Assembly: GCF_000172795.2 (NCBI RefSeq)
Contig: NZ_CP020947.1
Span: 251,001-315,000, forward strand
Length of the DNA: 64,000 nt
Direction of reading: 5' to 3'
Source: Rhizobium sp. CIAT894
Lineage (GTDB): Bacteria; Pseudomonadota; Alphaproteobacteria; Rhizobiales; Rhizobiaceae
The notes under the pieces were generated by a model. The model had not been told where the DNA came from. It worked only from the letters and a program-made list of their open reading frames with translations, and did no database searches. This document shows, in pieces, positions 8,057-17,517 of the stretch (its first letter is position 1; every line of letters starts with the position of its first letter). The position numbers and the translations under genes are program-made.

Positions 8057-10981
8057 TCACCAGCCTTCGTCGAGCACTTTTTCCAGCATGTCGGCGAAGA
8101 AATCGGCGCTTTCGATGCTGAGGCAGAGCGGCGGCTTGATCTTCAGCACATTTTGGTGATCGCCGGTCGGCTGCATGATGACGCCGAGTGCAAGCAGACG
8201 GTCGCAGATGGCAGCCGTCTCCTCCGTCGCCGGCTCCAGCGTCGTTCTGTCGCGGACGAATTCGAGGCCGAGATAAAGGCCCATGCCATGCACGGCGCCC
8301 GCGACCGGATAGCGGTCGATCAACGCCGCAAGCCGCGCCTTCAGATGATCGCCGACCGTCCGGGCATTTTCCTGCAGCTTTTCCTCGGCGATGATGTCGA
8401 GCACCGTCATGCCGGCGACGCAGCTGACCGGGCTGCCGCCGGTAGAGGAAAAGAATGCGCCTTCCTTCTCCAGCGACTGGGCAATCTCCCGCGTGGTAAT
8501 GACGGCGCCGAGCGGATGGCCGTTGCCCGTACCCTTGGCGACGGTGATGATATCGGGCACGACCCCTTGCTGCTCGAAGCCCCAGAAATAATGTCCGAGC
8601 CTGCCATAACCGACCTGCACCTCGTCGGCGATGCAGAGCCCGCCGCGGGCGCGCACTTCGGCATAGACCTGTGCGAGGTAACCGTCCGGCAGCGGAATGC
8701 CGCCTGCGTTGCCATAGACCGATTCGCAGATGAAACCTGCAAGACCTTCGCCGCCGGCGTCGATCGCCTCCAGCACCGGCGTTACGGCGCTGAGGTAGGC
8801 GCTCGCAGTGTCGGGACCGCGGAATGCGCCGCGATAGGTATTCGGCGAAACGACGGCATGCACCCAGTCGGGCCGGGTGGTCAGTGCCTGCGGATTGTCG
8901 GCGATCGAGGTGGAGACGGCGTCGCTCGCCGCCGACCAGCCATGATAGGCTTCGAGCAGGCAGAGCATGTTGCGGGCGCCGCTATGGGCTTGCGCCAGCC
9001 GAAGCGCCAGATCGGTCGCCTCCGAGCCGCTGTTGACAAGGAAGACCGTGTCGAGCCCATCCGGGGCCAGTGCGGCGAGGCGTTCGGAAAATTCCGTGAT
9101 CGCGGCATAGTGAAAGCGTGAATTGGTGTTGAGCCGCAGCCATTGGGCGCTGATCGCCGCCGCGAGCTTGGGATGGCCATGGCCGAGAATGGAGACGTTG
9201 TTGACCATATCGAGATAGGCGCGGCCCTCGACGTCGAACAAATGCTCCCGCCAGCCGCGCTCGATCTGCGGCGGCGCCGCATAATAGTTCTTCTGCGCGC
9301 CTGCGAGATGCGCCTGCCGCCTGGCGAACAGCTCGGTGCTGGCAGGTCGTGGCGCATCTGCTCCTGGGCCGAGAAGCGGCGAGGGAGAAGGGCAGAGCAT
9401 CGACCATGCCGCTGCCTCGTGCGGTGTGGCAAAGAGCGGCGGCTCGAGCCCGGCGACGCTGCAAAGCTGCACGCGCAGCCCGCCGAGCGACGTAGCCTCT
9501 CCGACAACCGTGCCGAGCGGGTCGCCGGCGGCCATCTCGGCCCCATCCTCGACCGCGAGGTCGAGCCCGTCGAGGCGAAGGGTCATGCTGTCGCCGGTCA
9601 GCGTCAGATGCTGGTCCTTCCAGCCGATGCGGCCGGCAAAGGGCGCAGCGACCGCGCTGCCTGCGGCAAGACAGATGTCGACATGCAGAGCGCAGGTCGC
9701 CTGTCTCCTGGCGGTTCCCGCCCGGGAAAGCCGATATTCGCCGAAGCGCGTCGCTGCCGTTCCGTTTTCGGTCGCAGCGCGGGCAAGCAACCGCCAGTCC
9801 ATGTCGGAATTCAGCCAGTTGCCGGCAGAAAAATGCGGGCTCAGCACCCCAAGGTCGACATAGGCGATCCCGGCGGGATCGATGTCGGGCAGCAGCGGCA
9901 GCCATCCCGATGTTTCCGGGGCGGCAACACCAGCACCGGCCGCCTTGAGGATCGCCGCTTCCATGAGCTCGAAGGGAACGGACATCGCCGTATCGAAGAT
10001 CGCCCACTCGCGGTCGAGATTGCCGCGGACATAATCATTCTCCGGATCGACCGAAATCTGCTGTTCGCCGCTGGCGACGAGAATGACCGCGCGCGCGACC
10101 ACCAACGGCCAGAGCGCCTTCAACTCCTCCGCCGTCAGCGGATAGATCGCCTGATAGGCGGTCACGGCGGGCAGGATATGAAAAGGGTCGCCCTCTGCCT
10201 GATGCAGCAGCGAAGCGCAGGTGACGGCGAGATCGCCGACCAGCCAGCCGCGGATGATGTCGCCGAAATCGATCACCCCGTCGGGGATGGTGTGGCCATG
10301 GGCATTGCGGTGACCGACGACATTGTCGCCGGTGACGTCGTGATGCACCGCCTGCAGCCGAAGCGACGGCGCCAGCGGCTGGATACGGCGAACGGCCATC
10401 ACCATCGTCTTGGCGATCCGGTCGCGCGCGGCGCTGTCGGTGATGGCGGAAAGCAGCTGCACCGCGACCGGCCCGGCCCGCCTCAGATCCCATTGCAGGC
10501 TGCGGTCGAGGCCGGGATGGTTGAAGTCGGCAAGCGCCTGCGCCAGCCTTGCGCAGAGGGCGCCGAGTGCGGCGACGGAGGCCGGCGCCACATAATTCAG
10601 CTCCGTCAACCCCTGGCCTTCCAGATATTCCAGCAGCCGGACCTGGTAGCCCTGCCCGCGCACGGTCAGGACGACGATCTCGCGCCCGTCATTCGTGGCG
10701 ATCACATTGGGAACGCGTGGCGCATCCTGCTTGCTTTTGAGGTGATGGATCGCTGCATTCTGCGCTTCGAGTTCGCGGGTCTCGTAGGCAGCATGGCAAA
10801 TCTTCAGGACGTAGCGACCGCGATCGCTATCGACGCGGTAGTTCCGGTCCTGCTGGCTGCCAAGTTCGGCAAGGGCGCCGGACAGGTTGTAATGGGCAAG
10901 AAGGATCTCTTCCGCGTCCGCGACGGTGACGTCCGGACGCGGCAGCGCCATGCGATCAACAAGCGCCTCGTCGGTCATCAC
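8057..10981 (-). CDS. Kinase-like/aminotransferase class III fusion protein
   Basis: A 974-residue three-part cytoplasmic protein. Residues 1-340 are an aminoglycoside phosphotransferase-like (choline/hydroxylysine kinase-type) domain, with Lys60 in VLKIC, the catalytic HHDVTGDN at 213-220 and the metal-binding DFGD at 238-241. Residues about 390-530 resemble a degenerate M23-type beta domain. Residues about 540-974 are a PLP-dependent class III aminotransferase, with IADEVQVGYGR and the PLP lysine Lys816 in TVAKGTGNG. In animals the hydroxylysine kinase and the phospholyases AGXT2L1/AGXT2L2 are separate proteins that phosphorylate an amino alcohol and then eliminate phosphate. A bacterial fusion fits one enzyme doing both steps. 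The exact substrate is not readable. Confidence 0.88.
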   Translation of the reverse strand: MMTDEALVDRMALPRPDVTVADAEEILLAHYNLSGALAELGSQQDRNYRVDSDRGRYVLKICHAAYETRELEAQNAAIHHLKSKQDAPRVPNVIATNDGREIVVLTVRGQGYQVRLLEYLEGQGLTELNYVAPASVAALGALCARLAQALADFNHPGLDRSLQWDLRRAGPVAVQLLSAITDSAARDRIAKTMVMAVRRIQPLAPSLRLQAVHHDVTGDNVVGHRNAHGHTIPDGVIDFGDIIRGWLVGDLAVTCASLLHQAEGDPFHILPAVTAYQAIYPLTAEELKALWPLVVARAVILVASGEQQISVDPENDYVRGNLDREWAIFDTAMSVPFELMEAAILKAAGAGVAAPETSGWLPLLPDIDPAGIAYVDLGVLSPHFSAGNWLNSDMDWRLLARAATENGTAATRFGEYRLSRAGTARRQATCALHVDICLAAGSAVAAPFAGRIGWKDQHLTLTGDSMTLRLDGLDLAVEDGAEMAAGDPLGTVVGEATSLGGLRVQLCSVAGLEPPLFATPHEAAAWSMLCPSPSPLLGPGADAPRPASTELFARRQAHLAGAQKNYYAAPPQIERGWREHLFDVEGRAYLDMVNNVSILGHGHPKLAAAISAQWLRLNTNSRFHYAAITEFSERLAALAPDGLDTVFLVNSGSEATDLALRLAQAHSGARNMLCLLEAYHGWSAASDAVSTSIADNPQALTTRPDWVHAVVSPNTYRGAFRGPDTASAYLSAVTPVLEAIDAGGEGLAGFICESVYGNAGGIPLPDGYLAQVYAEVRARGGLCIADEVQVGYGRLGHYFWGFEQQGVVPDIITVAKGTGNGHPLGAVITTREIAQSLEKEGAFFSSTGGSPVSCVAGMTVLDIIAEEKLQENARTVGDHLKARLAALIDRYPVAGAVHGMGLYLGLEFVRDRTTLEPATEETAAICDRLLALGVIMQPTGDHQNVLKIKPPLCLSIESADFFADMLEKVLDEGW

Positions 10982-11095
10982 CCCTCCCGCAGCATGATTC
11001 GATTACCTATTGGACGAGATAATCAAATACTTGCTGCTGGCAGGCAACGGGAGATTGTCGTCTGCCAGCAAAAGAGATGTGGGTCTCGGCGGCGC

Positions 11096-11980
11096 TCAAC
11101 CCATGCGTTCGGAAGCGTAGCTGCCGGGGCTTGCCGGGAAGACGACGGTGCGGTTGCCGTTGATGAAGGTGCGGTGGTGGATATGGGCGTGGATGGCGCG
11201 GGCCAGCACCTGGCTTTCGACGTCGCGGCCGATCGAGACATAGTCGTCCGGCGACTGCGCATGGGTGATGCGCGCCGTGTCCTGCTCGATGATCGGGCCT
11301 TCGTCGAGATCGGCGGTGACGTAATGCGCCGTTGCCCCGATCAGCTTGACGCCGCGGCCATAGGCCTGCTTGTAAGGGTTGGCGCCCTTGAAGGACGGCA
11401 GGAAGGAATGGTGGATGTTGATGATCTTGCCCGACATCTTCTGGCACATCTCGTCCGACAGGATCTGCATATAGCGGGCGAGCACGATCAGCTCGGTGCC
11501 GGTCTGCTCGGCCACCTCCATGATATGGGCTTCGGCCTGCACCTTGTTGGCCTTGGTGACCGGAATATGGTGGAAGGGGATGTCGTGATTGACCACGACC
11601 TTCTGGTAGTCGAAATGGTTGGAGACGACGCCGACGATGTCGATCGAAAGCGCCCCGATCTTCCAGCGATAGAGAAGGTCGTTGAGACAATGGCCGAAGC
11701 GCGACACCATCAAGAGCACTTTCATGCGGCTCTCGCTGTCGTGAAATTCGTAATCCATCGCAAAGGGCGCGGCGACAGCGGCAAAATCGGCGTCGATCTC
11801 GGTGCCCGACAGGCCCTCTTCGGAAATGAAGGAGACGCGCATGAAGAACTTGCCGGTATCGAGATCGTCGAACTGCGAACTGTCGATGATGTTGCAGCCC
11901 TTCTCGGCCAGATAGCTGGAGATCGCCGCCACGATGCCGCGCGTCGATTTGCAGGATACCGTCAATACATAGCTTCTCAT
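11096..11980 (-). CDS. purU: Formyltetrahydrofolate deformylase
   Basis: A 294-residue PurU, which hydrolyses 10-formyl-tetrahydrofolate to formate and tetrahydrofolate and so balances the one-carbon pool. An N-terminal ACT regulatory domain (about residues 1-80, TRGIVAAISSYLAEKGCNII) precedes the formyltransferase domain, which shows the catalytic segments NIHHSFLPSFKG and the downstream DEGPIIEQD. Length is normal for the family. The gene stands 114 bp downstream of nothing obvious and its 3' side faces the fusion gene start at 10981 on the same strand, so it could be cotranscribed with it. Folate linkage of the fusion enzyme is speculation. Confidence 0.95.
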   Translation of the reverse strand: MRSYVLTVSCKSTRGIVAAISSYLAEKGCNIIDSSQFDDLDTGKFFMRVSFISEEGLSGTEIDADFAAVAAPFAMDYEFHDSESRMKVLLMVSRFGHCLNDLLYRWKIGALSIDIVGVVSNHFDYQKVVVNHDIPFHHIPVTKANKVQAEAHIMEVAEQTGTELIVLARYMQILSDEMCQKMSGKIINIHHSFLPSFKGANPYKQAYGRGVKLIGATAHYVTADLDEGPIIEQDTARITHAQSPDDYVSIGRDVESQVLARAIHAHIHHRTFINGNRTVVFPASPGSYASERMG

Positions 11981-12297
11981 GTCTTTCCCTCTTCCCTCTG
12001 CAAGATCGCCGCCGTGCTTAGATCAAACCCTGGGCCGCGAATAGGCCGGTGCGCTTTCATTCATGCGACAAATTGCAAGATAAACCATCACGTTCCTGCA
12101 AGTTCTCTCATCGCTGCTCAGCTTAGGAGAAGTTGCTGGAAAAGCTGTGCCGCCAGCGCCGCCTGGATGTGTATTCTCGCCTTCATTGGCTGAAATAAAG
12201 CATGTCGCGCAAAGCCGCTGAGCAATTTGCGACATCGAGATGCGGGAAAGCAAGGATATGAAGCACGACAGCCGTATCCGGGGGAGCGCGACATGTT
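11981..12297. other. Intergenic region without recognised features
   Basis: About 320 bp between purU and the acyltransferase gene. Short open frames exist on the minus strand but have no ribosome binding site or family resemblance. The purU promoter should lie here; I cannot point to a convincing -35/-10 pair. Confidence 0.5.
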
Positions 12298-13314
12298 TTA
12301 GCCCGGCGGGTGGCTGGCGATCGCCACCTTCCGGCGCGGCGTCGTGATTTCATGGATGATGGCACCGCCGATCGACGAGAGCACCAGCGCCAGGACGACG
12401 AAGAGTACAGGCTGCTGCAGGATGGCGAACGGCAGGCGGTCGGCGGCGACCCTCAGGAAAGCCAGCGTGAAGGCGTGGGTGATATAGATGCTGTAGGAAC
12501 AGTCGCCGAGATAGTTCAGCCAGCCGATAACCGGCAGCCTGGAAAAGTCGATCGAAACAGCGCTATAGACGATGAAGATCGCCGGTATACCCCAGGCGTA
12601 GAACCGGCTTTCCGGCGGCATCAGCGCCTCGTTGATGAAGAGAAATGCAAAACCCAGCGCAAGCACCGCCCACGCCCAGCGGTTCGGCAAAAGCAGTTTC
12701 TGCCCGTAGAGCCAGCCGAGCACGACGCCGGCGAGAAACTCCAATATGATCGGCTCGCCGTAGAACCGGGTGGCCGTCGTTTCCGGCAGCAGCCGGCAGG
12801 CGATCAGGACGACGGCAAAGACGGCAAACATCGCCGGTATGCGGCGGACTTCCCGGAGCGGCAGCAGCAGCGCGAAAACGAAGTAGAAGAACATTTCGTA
12901 ATTCAGCGTCCAGCCCGGCACGACCACCGGCGTGATCGTGGCGGGATCGGCGGGATTGGCCCACGGCAGGAAGAACAGCGAGGCAATGAGATGCGGCAGG
13001 TCGAACACCGTCGATTTCAGCAGTGACGGGGCCACGAGCGCCACGGCAGCCGAAAACAGCGTTGCCAGCCAATAGAGCGGAACGATCCTTTTGATGCGCC
13101 GGCGGGCGAAATCGACAGGGCCCATCGCCCGCCCGCTCGTCGTCAGCCACATGACGAAACCGCTGAGCACGAAGAAGATGTCGACGCCGGTTTCACCATA
13201 GACGAAGGCGGTGGCGTCGATCGCCGGATTGACCTTGGCAAGCTGCAATATCGCGTGGAAATAAACGACCATCAGCGCCGCGACGGCGCGCAGATATTGA
13301 AGCTGGACAAGCAT
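12298..13314 (-). CDS. Acyltransferase 3 family membrane protein
   Basis: A 338-residue acyltransferase family 3 (ExoZ/OafA-like) integral membrane protein that O-acylates surface sugars. The N-terminus LQYLRAVAALMVVYFHA carries the R and H of the conserved RxxA-hydrophobic-H motif, and GVDIFFVLSGFVMW is the second family block. About ten membrane helices follow. It belongs to a minus-strand run with a polymerase-like protein and a GH5 glycosidase, next to a divergent co-polymerase, so it likely modifies an exopolysaccharide made or processed by this cluster. The acyl group and sugar target are unknown. Confidence 0.92.
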   Translation of the reverse strand: MLVQLQYLRAVAALMVVYFHAILQLAKVNPAIDATAFVYGETGVDIFFVLSGFVMWLTTSGRAMGPVDFARRRIKRIVPLYWLATLFSAAVALVAPSLLKSTVFDLPHLIASLFFLPWANPADPATITPVVVPGWTLNYEMFFYFVFALLLPLREVRRIPAMFAVFAVVLIACRLLPETTATRFYGEPIILEFLAGVVLGWLYGQKLLLPNRWAWAVLALGFAFLFINEALMPPESRFYAWGIPAIFIVYSAVSIDFSRLPVIGWLNYLGDCSYSIYITHAFTLAFLRVAADRLPFAILQQPVLFVVLALVLSSIGGAIIHEITTPRRKVAIASHPPG

Positions 13315-13361
13315 CTGGCGTCTTGCTCCCTCGGGCGTCGGTCAGAACCGTGCCGCTGCGG

Positions 13362-14642
13362 TCAACTCTCTACATCTGCCGGACCACCCTGCCGGATGCG
13401 CGGGCTGTCGTGGAAGCGCATATATCCGACGACGAACCAGAGGAGACCGGCGATCTTCATCGAGAAAACGGCGGTTCCCCCGATCATCATATTCAGAAAA
13501 ATGAAAAGAGAAAGTGAATGGGCGCAGCGCCGCTGCGCCGCCGTGCGCCCGGCGGGAAAAAGGCAGACGAACAGCCAGAGAGCGATGACGCCGAAGATCG
13601 TTGCTGCGTAGATCAGGTAGACATAGCCGCTGTCGGCAAATTCCGCGACCCGGTCGACCGAAAGCCCGAGGACGGCGAGCGGATCGAGTTCCATGATCTT
13701 TTTCATCGTCAGGTTGATGCGGCCGGTGAAGTTGTCGCCGGTCGCATTGGGTTTTACGGTGTAGACCAGAAAACCCGCAGCGACGATCAGCGGCATCAGC
13801 GCCAGATTGAAATTTTTCGGGATCTTCGGAAAGACAAAATAACCGACGATGCAGGCAAAACAGAAGATCAGCATCGTGCGGGTGTCGTTCGTCACCAGGA
13901 TCAGCACGGCCGTGGCGATGAACAGCAGCCGGTCCCAGCGGCCTGTTCTTTCCCACATGGAAATCAGGTAGATCGCGATCACGCCGCAGAAATTGGCGAG
14001 CGACACCTGCTCGAGGAAGATCGACGAAGAACGGTGGTCGATAATGCCGAAGGAGAAACGCTCGGGAAAGCCGAGCGCGTTCTGAAACAGGCCCGTCGTG
14101 TTGTAGCTCAGCGGCAGCAGCCCGCGCGTATTGGCGAAATAATCGGACGGATGCACGATGCTGACAAAGAACGGCACGCTGATGATCTCGAAGATCAGGA
14201 AGATCAGCACCGTAAGGCTTGCCCAGCGAAAGGCGAGCTTCATCGTCTTCTCGTTGCTCCAGCCCCCGAGCCCGGTAAAGCAGAAGATGATCAGAATATT
14301 GCGGAAATGATCGATGAACAGCATGCGGTTCAGCACGCTGACATAGATGGTCACGACGAGCGTGAACAGCAGGAACAGGAAGGCCGGCAGATCGGTCTCG
14401 TAGATGCCCCTGTGCAGGATGTAGATGATGGCGCTCGCCATGATCAGGCCTTCGCTGGCGGCGACATGCGTCATCGACAGCGGCATGATGTTGTGGTTGA
14501 TGAAGGCGAGAATGCCGTTGTAGAGCACCGATAGCAGGCCGAGCCACAGCACCGGGTAATCGACGCGCGCCGCTGCGCCGCCGCCATCGAGCCGGTTGCC
14601 GGCCACAGCGAAGGTCGCAGCTTTGTGGTCGCTGACCGCCAT
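13362..14642 (-). CDS. O-antigen ligase/EPS polymerase-like membrane protein
   Basis: A 426-residue polytopic protein with about ten hydrophobic helices and a large loop between roughly residues 165 and 215, the pattern of Wzy/ExoQ/WaaL-type polymerases. I recognise the architecture rather than a strict motif, so the polymerase call is an inference supported by neighbours. The start at 14642 has GAGGA 7 bp upstream and lies 2 bp after the GH5 stop codon, which indicates translational coupling. It would act in the inner membrane to polymerise or transfer lipid-linked repeat units. Confidence 0.75.
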   Translation of the reverse strand: MAVSDHKAATFAVAGNRLDGGGAAARVDYPVLWLGLLSVLYNGILAFINHNIMPLSMTHVAASEGLIMASAIIYILHRGIYETDLPAFLFLLFTLVVTIYVSVLNRMLFIDHFRNILIIFCFTGLGGWSNEKTMKLAFRWASLTVLIFLIFEIISVPFFVSIVHPSDYFANTRGLLPLSYNTTGLFQNALGFPERFSFGIIDHRSSSIFLEQVSLANFCGVIAIYLISMWERTGRWDRLLFIATAVLILVTNDTRTMLIFCFACIVGYFVFPKIPKNFNLALMPLIVAAGFLVYTVKPNATGDNFTGRINLTMKKIMELDPLAVLGLSVDRVAEFADSGYVYLIYAATIFGVIALWLFVCLFPAGRTAAQRRCAHSLSLFIFLNMMIGGTAVFSMKIAGLLWFVVGYMRFHDSPRIRQGGPADVES

Positions 14643-14644
14643 TC

Positions 14645-15694
14645 TCATTTCCTCGCCGGCTTGACCGCGGAGCAAGTGCCGGTATCGGCCTTTGCCGCCT
14701 CGGCCAGAAGCCGCATCTGTGGTCGCTCAGGGCCTTTGCGCGGCTGGACGTTGAACGGCTCGTCCGCCGGCCACCAGTCGCCCGCCGCCCAATAGGACCA
14801 GCCGAGCCAGGCGTCGCCATTGCCTGACATGGTGGCGTAGATCTCGGTCAGCCCGCTCATGCAATCCTTGTCGGCGGCGGCGCCGAATTCGCCGAGAAAG
14901 CCGCGCTTGTGGTTGCGCTTCAGCCAGGCGGTGACGCCGGCGATCGCCTCGACCGCGCCGTCCGCACCTTCGCAGGTCGGGTGGGTTCCGGAGGAATCGA
15001 CGTCGAGATACTGGTGGACCTCATAGGCGTAGAAATCGAGTGGATCGCGCACGCCGAGCATGACAGTGCCGTTGGCGCCGCCGATCACGTCCTTCTCCCA
15101 GCTGTGAGCGCCGCTCCACGCCGTCCCCGGCACCAGAATGAGATTGCGGGCGCCGACGGCGCGAATGCTGCGGATCGCCGCATTGGCGGCGGTGAGCCAG
15201 TCCGTCGCCTTGATGTCGTGCGGCTCGTTCATCAGGCCGAAGAGAATGCCGTCCTGATTGGCGAATTCGACCGCGAGCCTTGCCCAGAAATCGGCGAAGG
15301 CGGCATCCGTCACCGGCGCCGTGCCGACCTGGGTCTTGTCGTAATAACCGAAATTATGCGGATCGAGCAGCACGGCCATGCCGTGCTTGCGGATCAGGCC
15401 GACGGTATCCTTGATCCGTTTGAGTTCGTCCTCGTCGAGCCGTCCGCCGAGCGCCGGCTGCAGCCGCTCCCAGCGAAAGGGCAGCCGGACGATCGTCATG
15501 CCCTTTTCGGCGAAATAGCCGATCGTCTCTTCGCTGGGATAGGTGTAGTTGGTGCCGTAGGTGCCGTCGCGTTCGCCATATTCGCCGCCGGAAAGATTGA
15601 CGCCGCGGTAACAGGGCGCGTCCGCCGCAAGGGCCGGCGAGGGGACGAGCGCCGCGGCAAGCAGCAGCGCTGTCAGATGTCGTCTCGCCCTCAT
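14645..15694 (-). CDS. Secreted GH5 family glycosidase (cellulase-like)
   Basis: A 349-residue exported glycoside hydrolase of family 5. The start at 15694 has GAGGGG 5 bp upstream and gives a clean signal peptide, with the helix LTALLLAAALVPSPALA before ADAPC. The catalytic acid/base glutamate is in LMNEPHD and the nucleophile glutamate in GFLGEFGAA; the family's RLPF segment is also visible. It probably cleaves a beta-glucan in the periplasm or outside. Within a polysaccharide cluster such enzymes usually trim or release the cluster's own polymer. It is directly coupled to the downstream polymerase-like gene. Confidence 0.93.
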   Translation of the reverse strand: MRARRHLTALLLAAALVPSPALAADAPCYRGVNLSGGEYGERDGTYGTNYTYPSEETIGYFAEKGMTIVRLPFRWERLQPALGGRLDEDELKRIKDTVGLIRKHGMAVLLDPHNFGYYDKTQVGTAPVTDAAFADFWARLAVEFANQDGILFGLMNEPHDIKATDWLTAANAAIRSIRAVGARNLILVPGTAWSGAHSWEKDVIGGANGTVMLGVRDPLDFYAYEVHQYLDVDSSGTHPTCEGADGAVEAIAGVTAWLKRNHKRGFLGEFGAAADKDCMSGLTEIYATMSGNGDAWLGWSYWAAGDWWPADEPFNVQPRKGPERPQMRLLAEAAKADTGTCSAVKPARK

Positions 15695-15829
15695 CGTTAC
15701 CCCTCGCAACCGCGTCAAATCGCAACATCGCGTCGCTGAAATTATTTTAACGGTCCGTTAGCTAAGAATTTCTAAAGTCTCGGCACCTCGGCTTCAGTCT
15801 TTCACGCTGGGCGGGACACGAGTGCGCGT

Positions 15830-17458
15830 ATGAACCAGTATGACAGGAACAGGGTAAGCCGGCTTCCCGGCTGGCGCAGTTTTGAGCCACCTCAGACTGC
15901 GCCGGAAGGCGTGCGTATGCGCAGCCCTGTCGTTCGTCCGGACGATTTCGTCCCTCCGCCGCCGGAACCCGCCCCTCCTGCCCCCCCTCCTGCCTTTGTG
16001 CCGCCGGCGGCAAGGGTTGCGCAAACCCGGCAATCCGAGCGTCCGGCGCCTCCGCCTCCGCCTCAGAAACAGCCTGTCGCCGCCGCGCCGTCGAACGCTG
16101 CACCTGCGCCTGATGCGCCCCTTCTCGATCTGCGCTCCAGTATCGCCGCGATCTGGAGCCGACGGCTGGTCGTGCTCGGTCTGGCGCTTCTCGGCGGCGT
16201 TGCCGGCGGAGCGCTGGCGCCGTTCATCGGGCAGAAATTCACCGCCGTCAGCAGTCTCTATTTCGATCCGCGCCAGATCGGCCTTGCCGATCCAGGTGCG
16301 CAATCTTCGGGACCCTCGCCGGAAATGATCTCGACGCTGATCGACAGCCAGGTGCAGATCCTGACCTCGGGCAATGTGCTGCGCCGCGTCATCAAGGCCA
16401 TGAAGCTTGATCAGGATCCGGAATTCACCGGCGGCCGCACCGATGGCGCCGCCGTGATCGGTACGCTGCAGAAGGCGCTGGTTATCACTCGCGAGGCCAG
16501 CACCTATGTCGTCTCGCTTGCCGCGACGACGAACGATCCGGAAAAATCCGCAAGGCTTGCCAACCAGGTCGTCACCTCCTTCACCGAAGAAGAAAACAGC
16601 GCCTCGAACGGCATCTACGAAAATACCTCCTCGACGCTCGACGGACGCCTCGACGATCTGCGCCGGAAGGTGCTGGAGGCCGAGCAGGCCGTCGAAACCT
16701 TCCGCGCCGACAACGACATGGCCGCGACCGAGGGCAATTTGATCTCCGATCAGCGGCTGGTCTCGCTGAACACGCTGCTGGTAACGGCGCAGGAAAAGAC
16801 CATCCAGGCCAAAGCGCGTGCCGATGCGGTCGCCAATCTCCGCGTCGAGGACGTTGTCGCCGGCAACCAGGCGGAAGGCGGCGTCACCTCGCCGCTCGTC
16901 AGCCTGCGTCAGCAATATGCCACCCAGGCCGCCGCCGTCGGCAGCCTCGAAAGCCAGATGGGCGCGCGTCATCCGCGCCTGCAGGCGGCCCGCTCCTCGC
17001 TGCAGAGCATATCAGGCGAAATCAAGGGCGAGTTGCAGCGCCTCGCCACCTCGGCAAGGGGCGAATACGAGCAGGCCAAGGCCGCCGAAGACAGCGTCGC
17101 CAAGGAACTCGCCGTGCAGAAGGCTTTGCAGGCGAGTACTTCCGACAAGCAGGTGGAATTGAACGAATTGCAGCGCAAGGCGACGGCGGCGCGCGATATT
17201 TACGAGACGGTTCTGAAGCGCTCCAGCCAGACGAGCGAGGAGCAGAACCTCAACCAGAGTAACATTCGCGTCATCTCGCCGGCCGAACCGCCGGTCAAGG
17301 CCGATGGTCCGAGCAGGAAAATCCTGCTGGTCGCCGGCATCATCGGCGGTCTTCTCGCCGGTTTCGTCGTCGGCGCGGGTTTTGCGATCCTCGCCGGCCT
17401 CTTCGGCCACCCCGTTATCAGAAGTTATTTCAGGAAGCCGCCCGCTGCGGCCGCTTGA
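15830..17458 (+). CDS. Wzc/ExoP-like polysaccharide co-polymerase without kinase
   Basis: A 542-residue polysaccharide co-polymerase that controls chain length in the inner membrane. It has an unusual proline-rich cytoplasmic N-terminus (about residues 40-95), a first membrane helix at about 112-132, a long periplasmic coiled-coil Wzz-type domain, and a second helix (LVAGIIGGLLAGFVVGAGF) near residue 500. It ends about 30 residues later, so the tyrosine autokinase domain of full Wzc/ExoP is missing. PCP-2b proteins of this form exist in R. leguminosarum (PssP2 is a known kinase-containing relative of the cluster type), but I cannot assign a symbol. It is transcribed divergently from the GH5 operon. 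Confidence 0.88.
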   Translation: MNQYDRNRVSRLPGWRSFEPPQTAPEGVRMRSPVVRPDDFVPPPPEPAPPAPPPAFVPPAARVAQTRQSERPAPPPPPQKQPVAAAPSNAAPAPDAPLLDLRSSIAAIWSRRLVVLGLALLGGVAGGALAPFIGQKFTAVSSLYFDPRQIGLADPGAQSSGPSPEMISTLIDSQVQILTSGNVLRRVIKAMKLDQDPEFTGGRTDGAAVIGTLQKALVITREASTYVVSLAATTNDPEKSARLANQVVTSFTEEENSASNGIYENTSSTLDGRLDDLRRKVLEAEQAVETFRADNDMAATEGNLISDQRLVSLNTLLVTAQEKTIQAKARADAVANLRVEDVVAGNQAEGGVTSPLVSLRQQYATQAAAVGSLESQMGARHPRLQAARSSLQSISGEIKGELQRLATSARGEYEQAKAAEDSVAKELAVQKALQASTSDKQVELNELQRKATAARDIYETVLKRSSQTSEEQNLNQSNIRVISPAEPPVKADGPSRKILLVAGIIGGLLAGFVVGAGFAILAGLFGHPVIRSYFRKPPAAAA

Positions 17459-17517
17459 TGCCGGCCTTTGCTTTCCCTACATCCTGAGAACGGCCTGTTG
17501 CCGGCAGGAGAGTTGCC

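Noticed and set aside
11036..11069. Terminator for purU (GCTGGCAG/CTGCCAGC)
   Set aside because: The stem is real, but the loop is 18 bases and there is no T-run on either strand, so I did not list it as a terminator.
9143..12193. A 1016-codon open frame on the plus strand
   Set aside because: It runs antisense to the fusion gene and purU, whose protein motifs are unmistakable. Long antisense frames are expected in high-G+C DNA, and this one shows no family resemblance or ribosome binding site.
12023..12253. A 76-codon minus-strand frame between purU and the acyltransferase
   Set aside because: No ribosome binding site, no domain, and mixed composition; likely chance.
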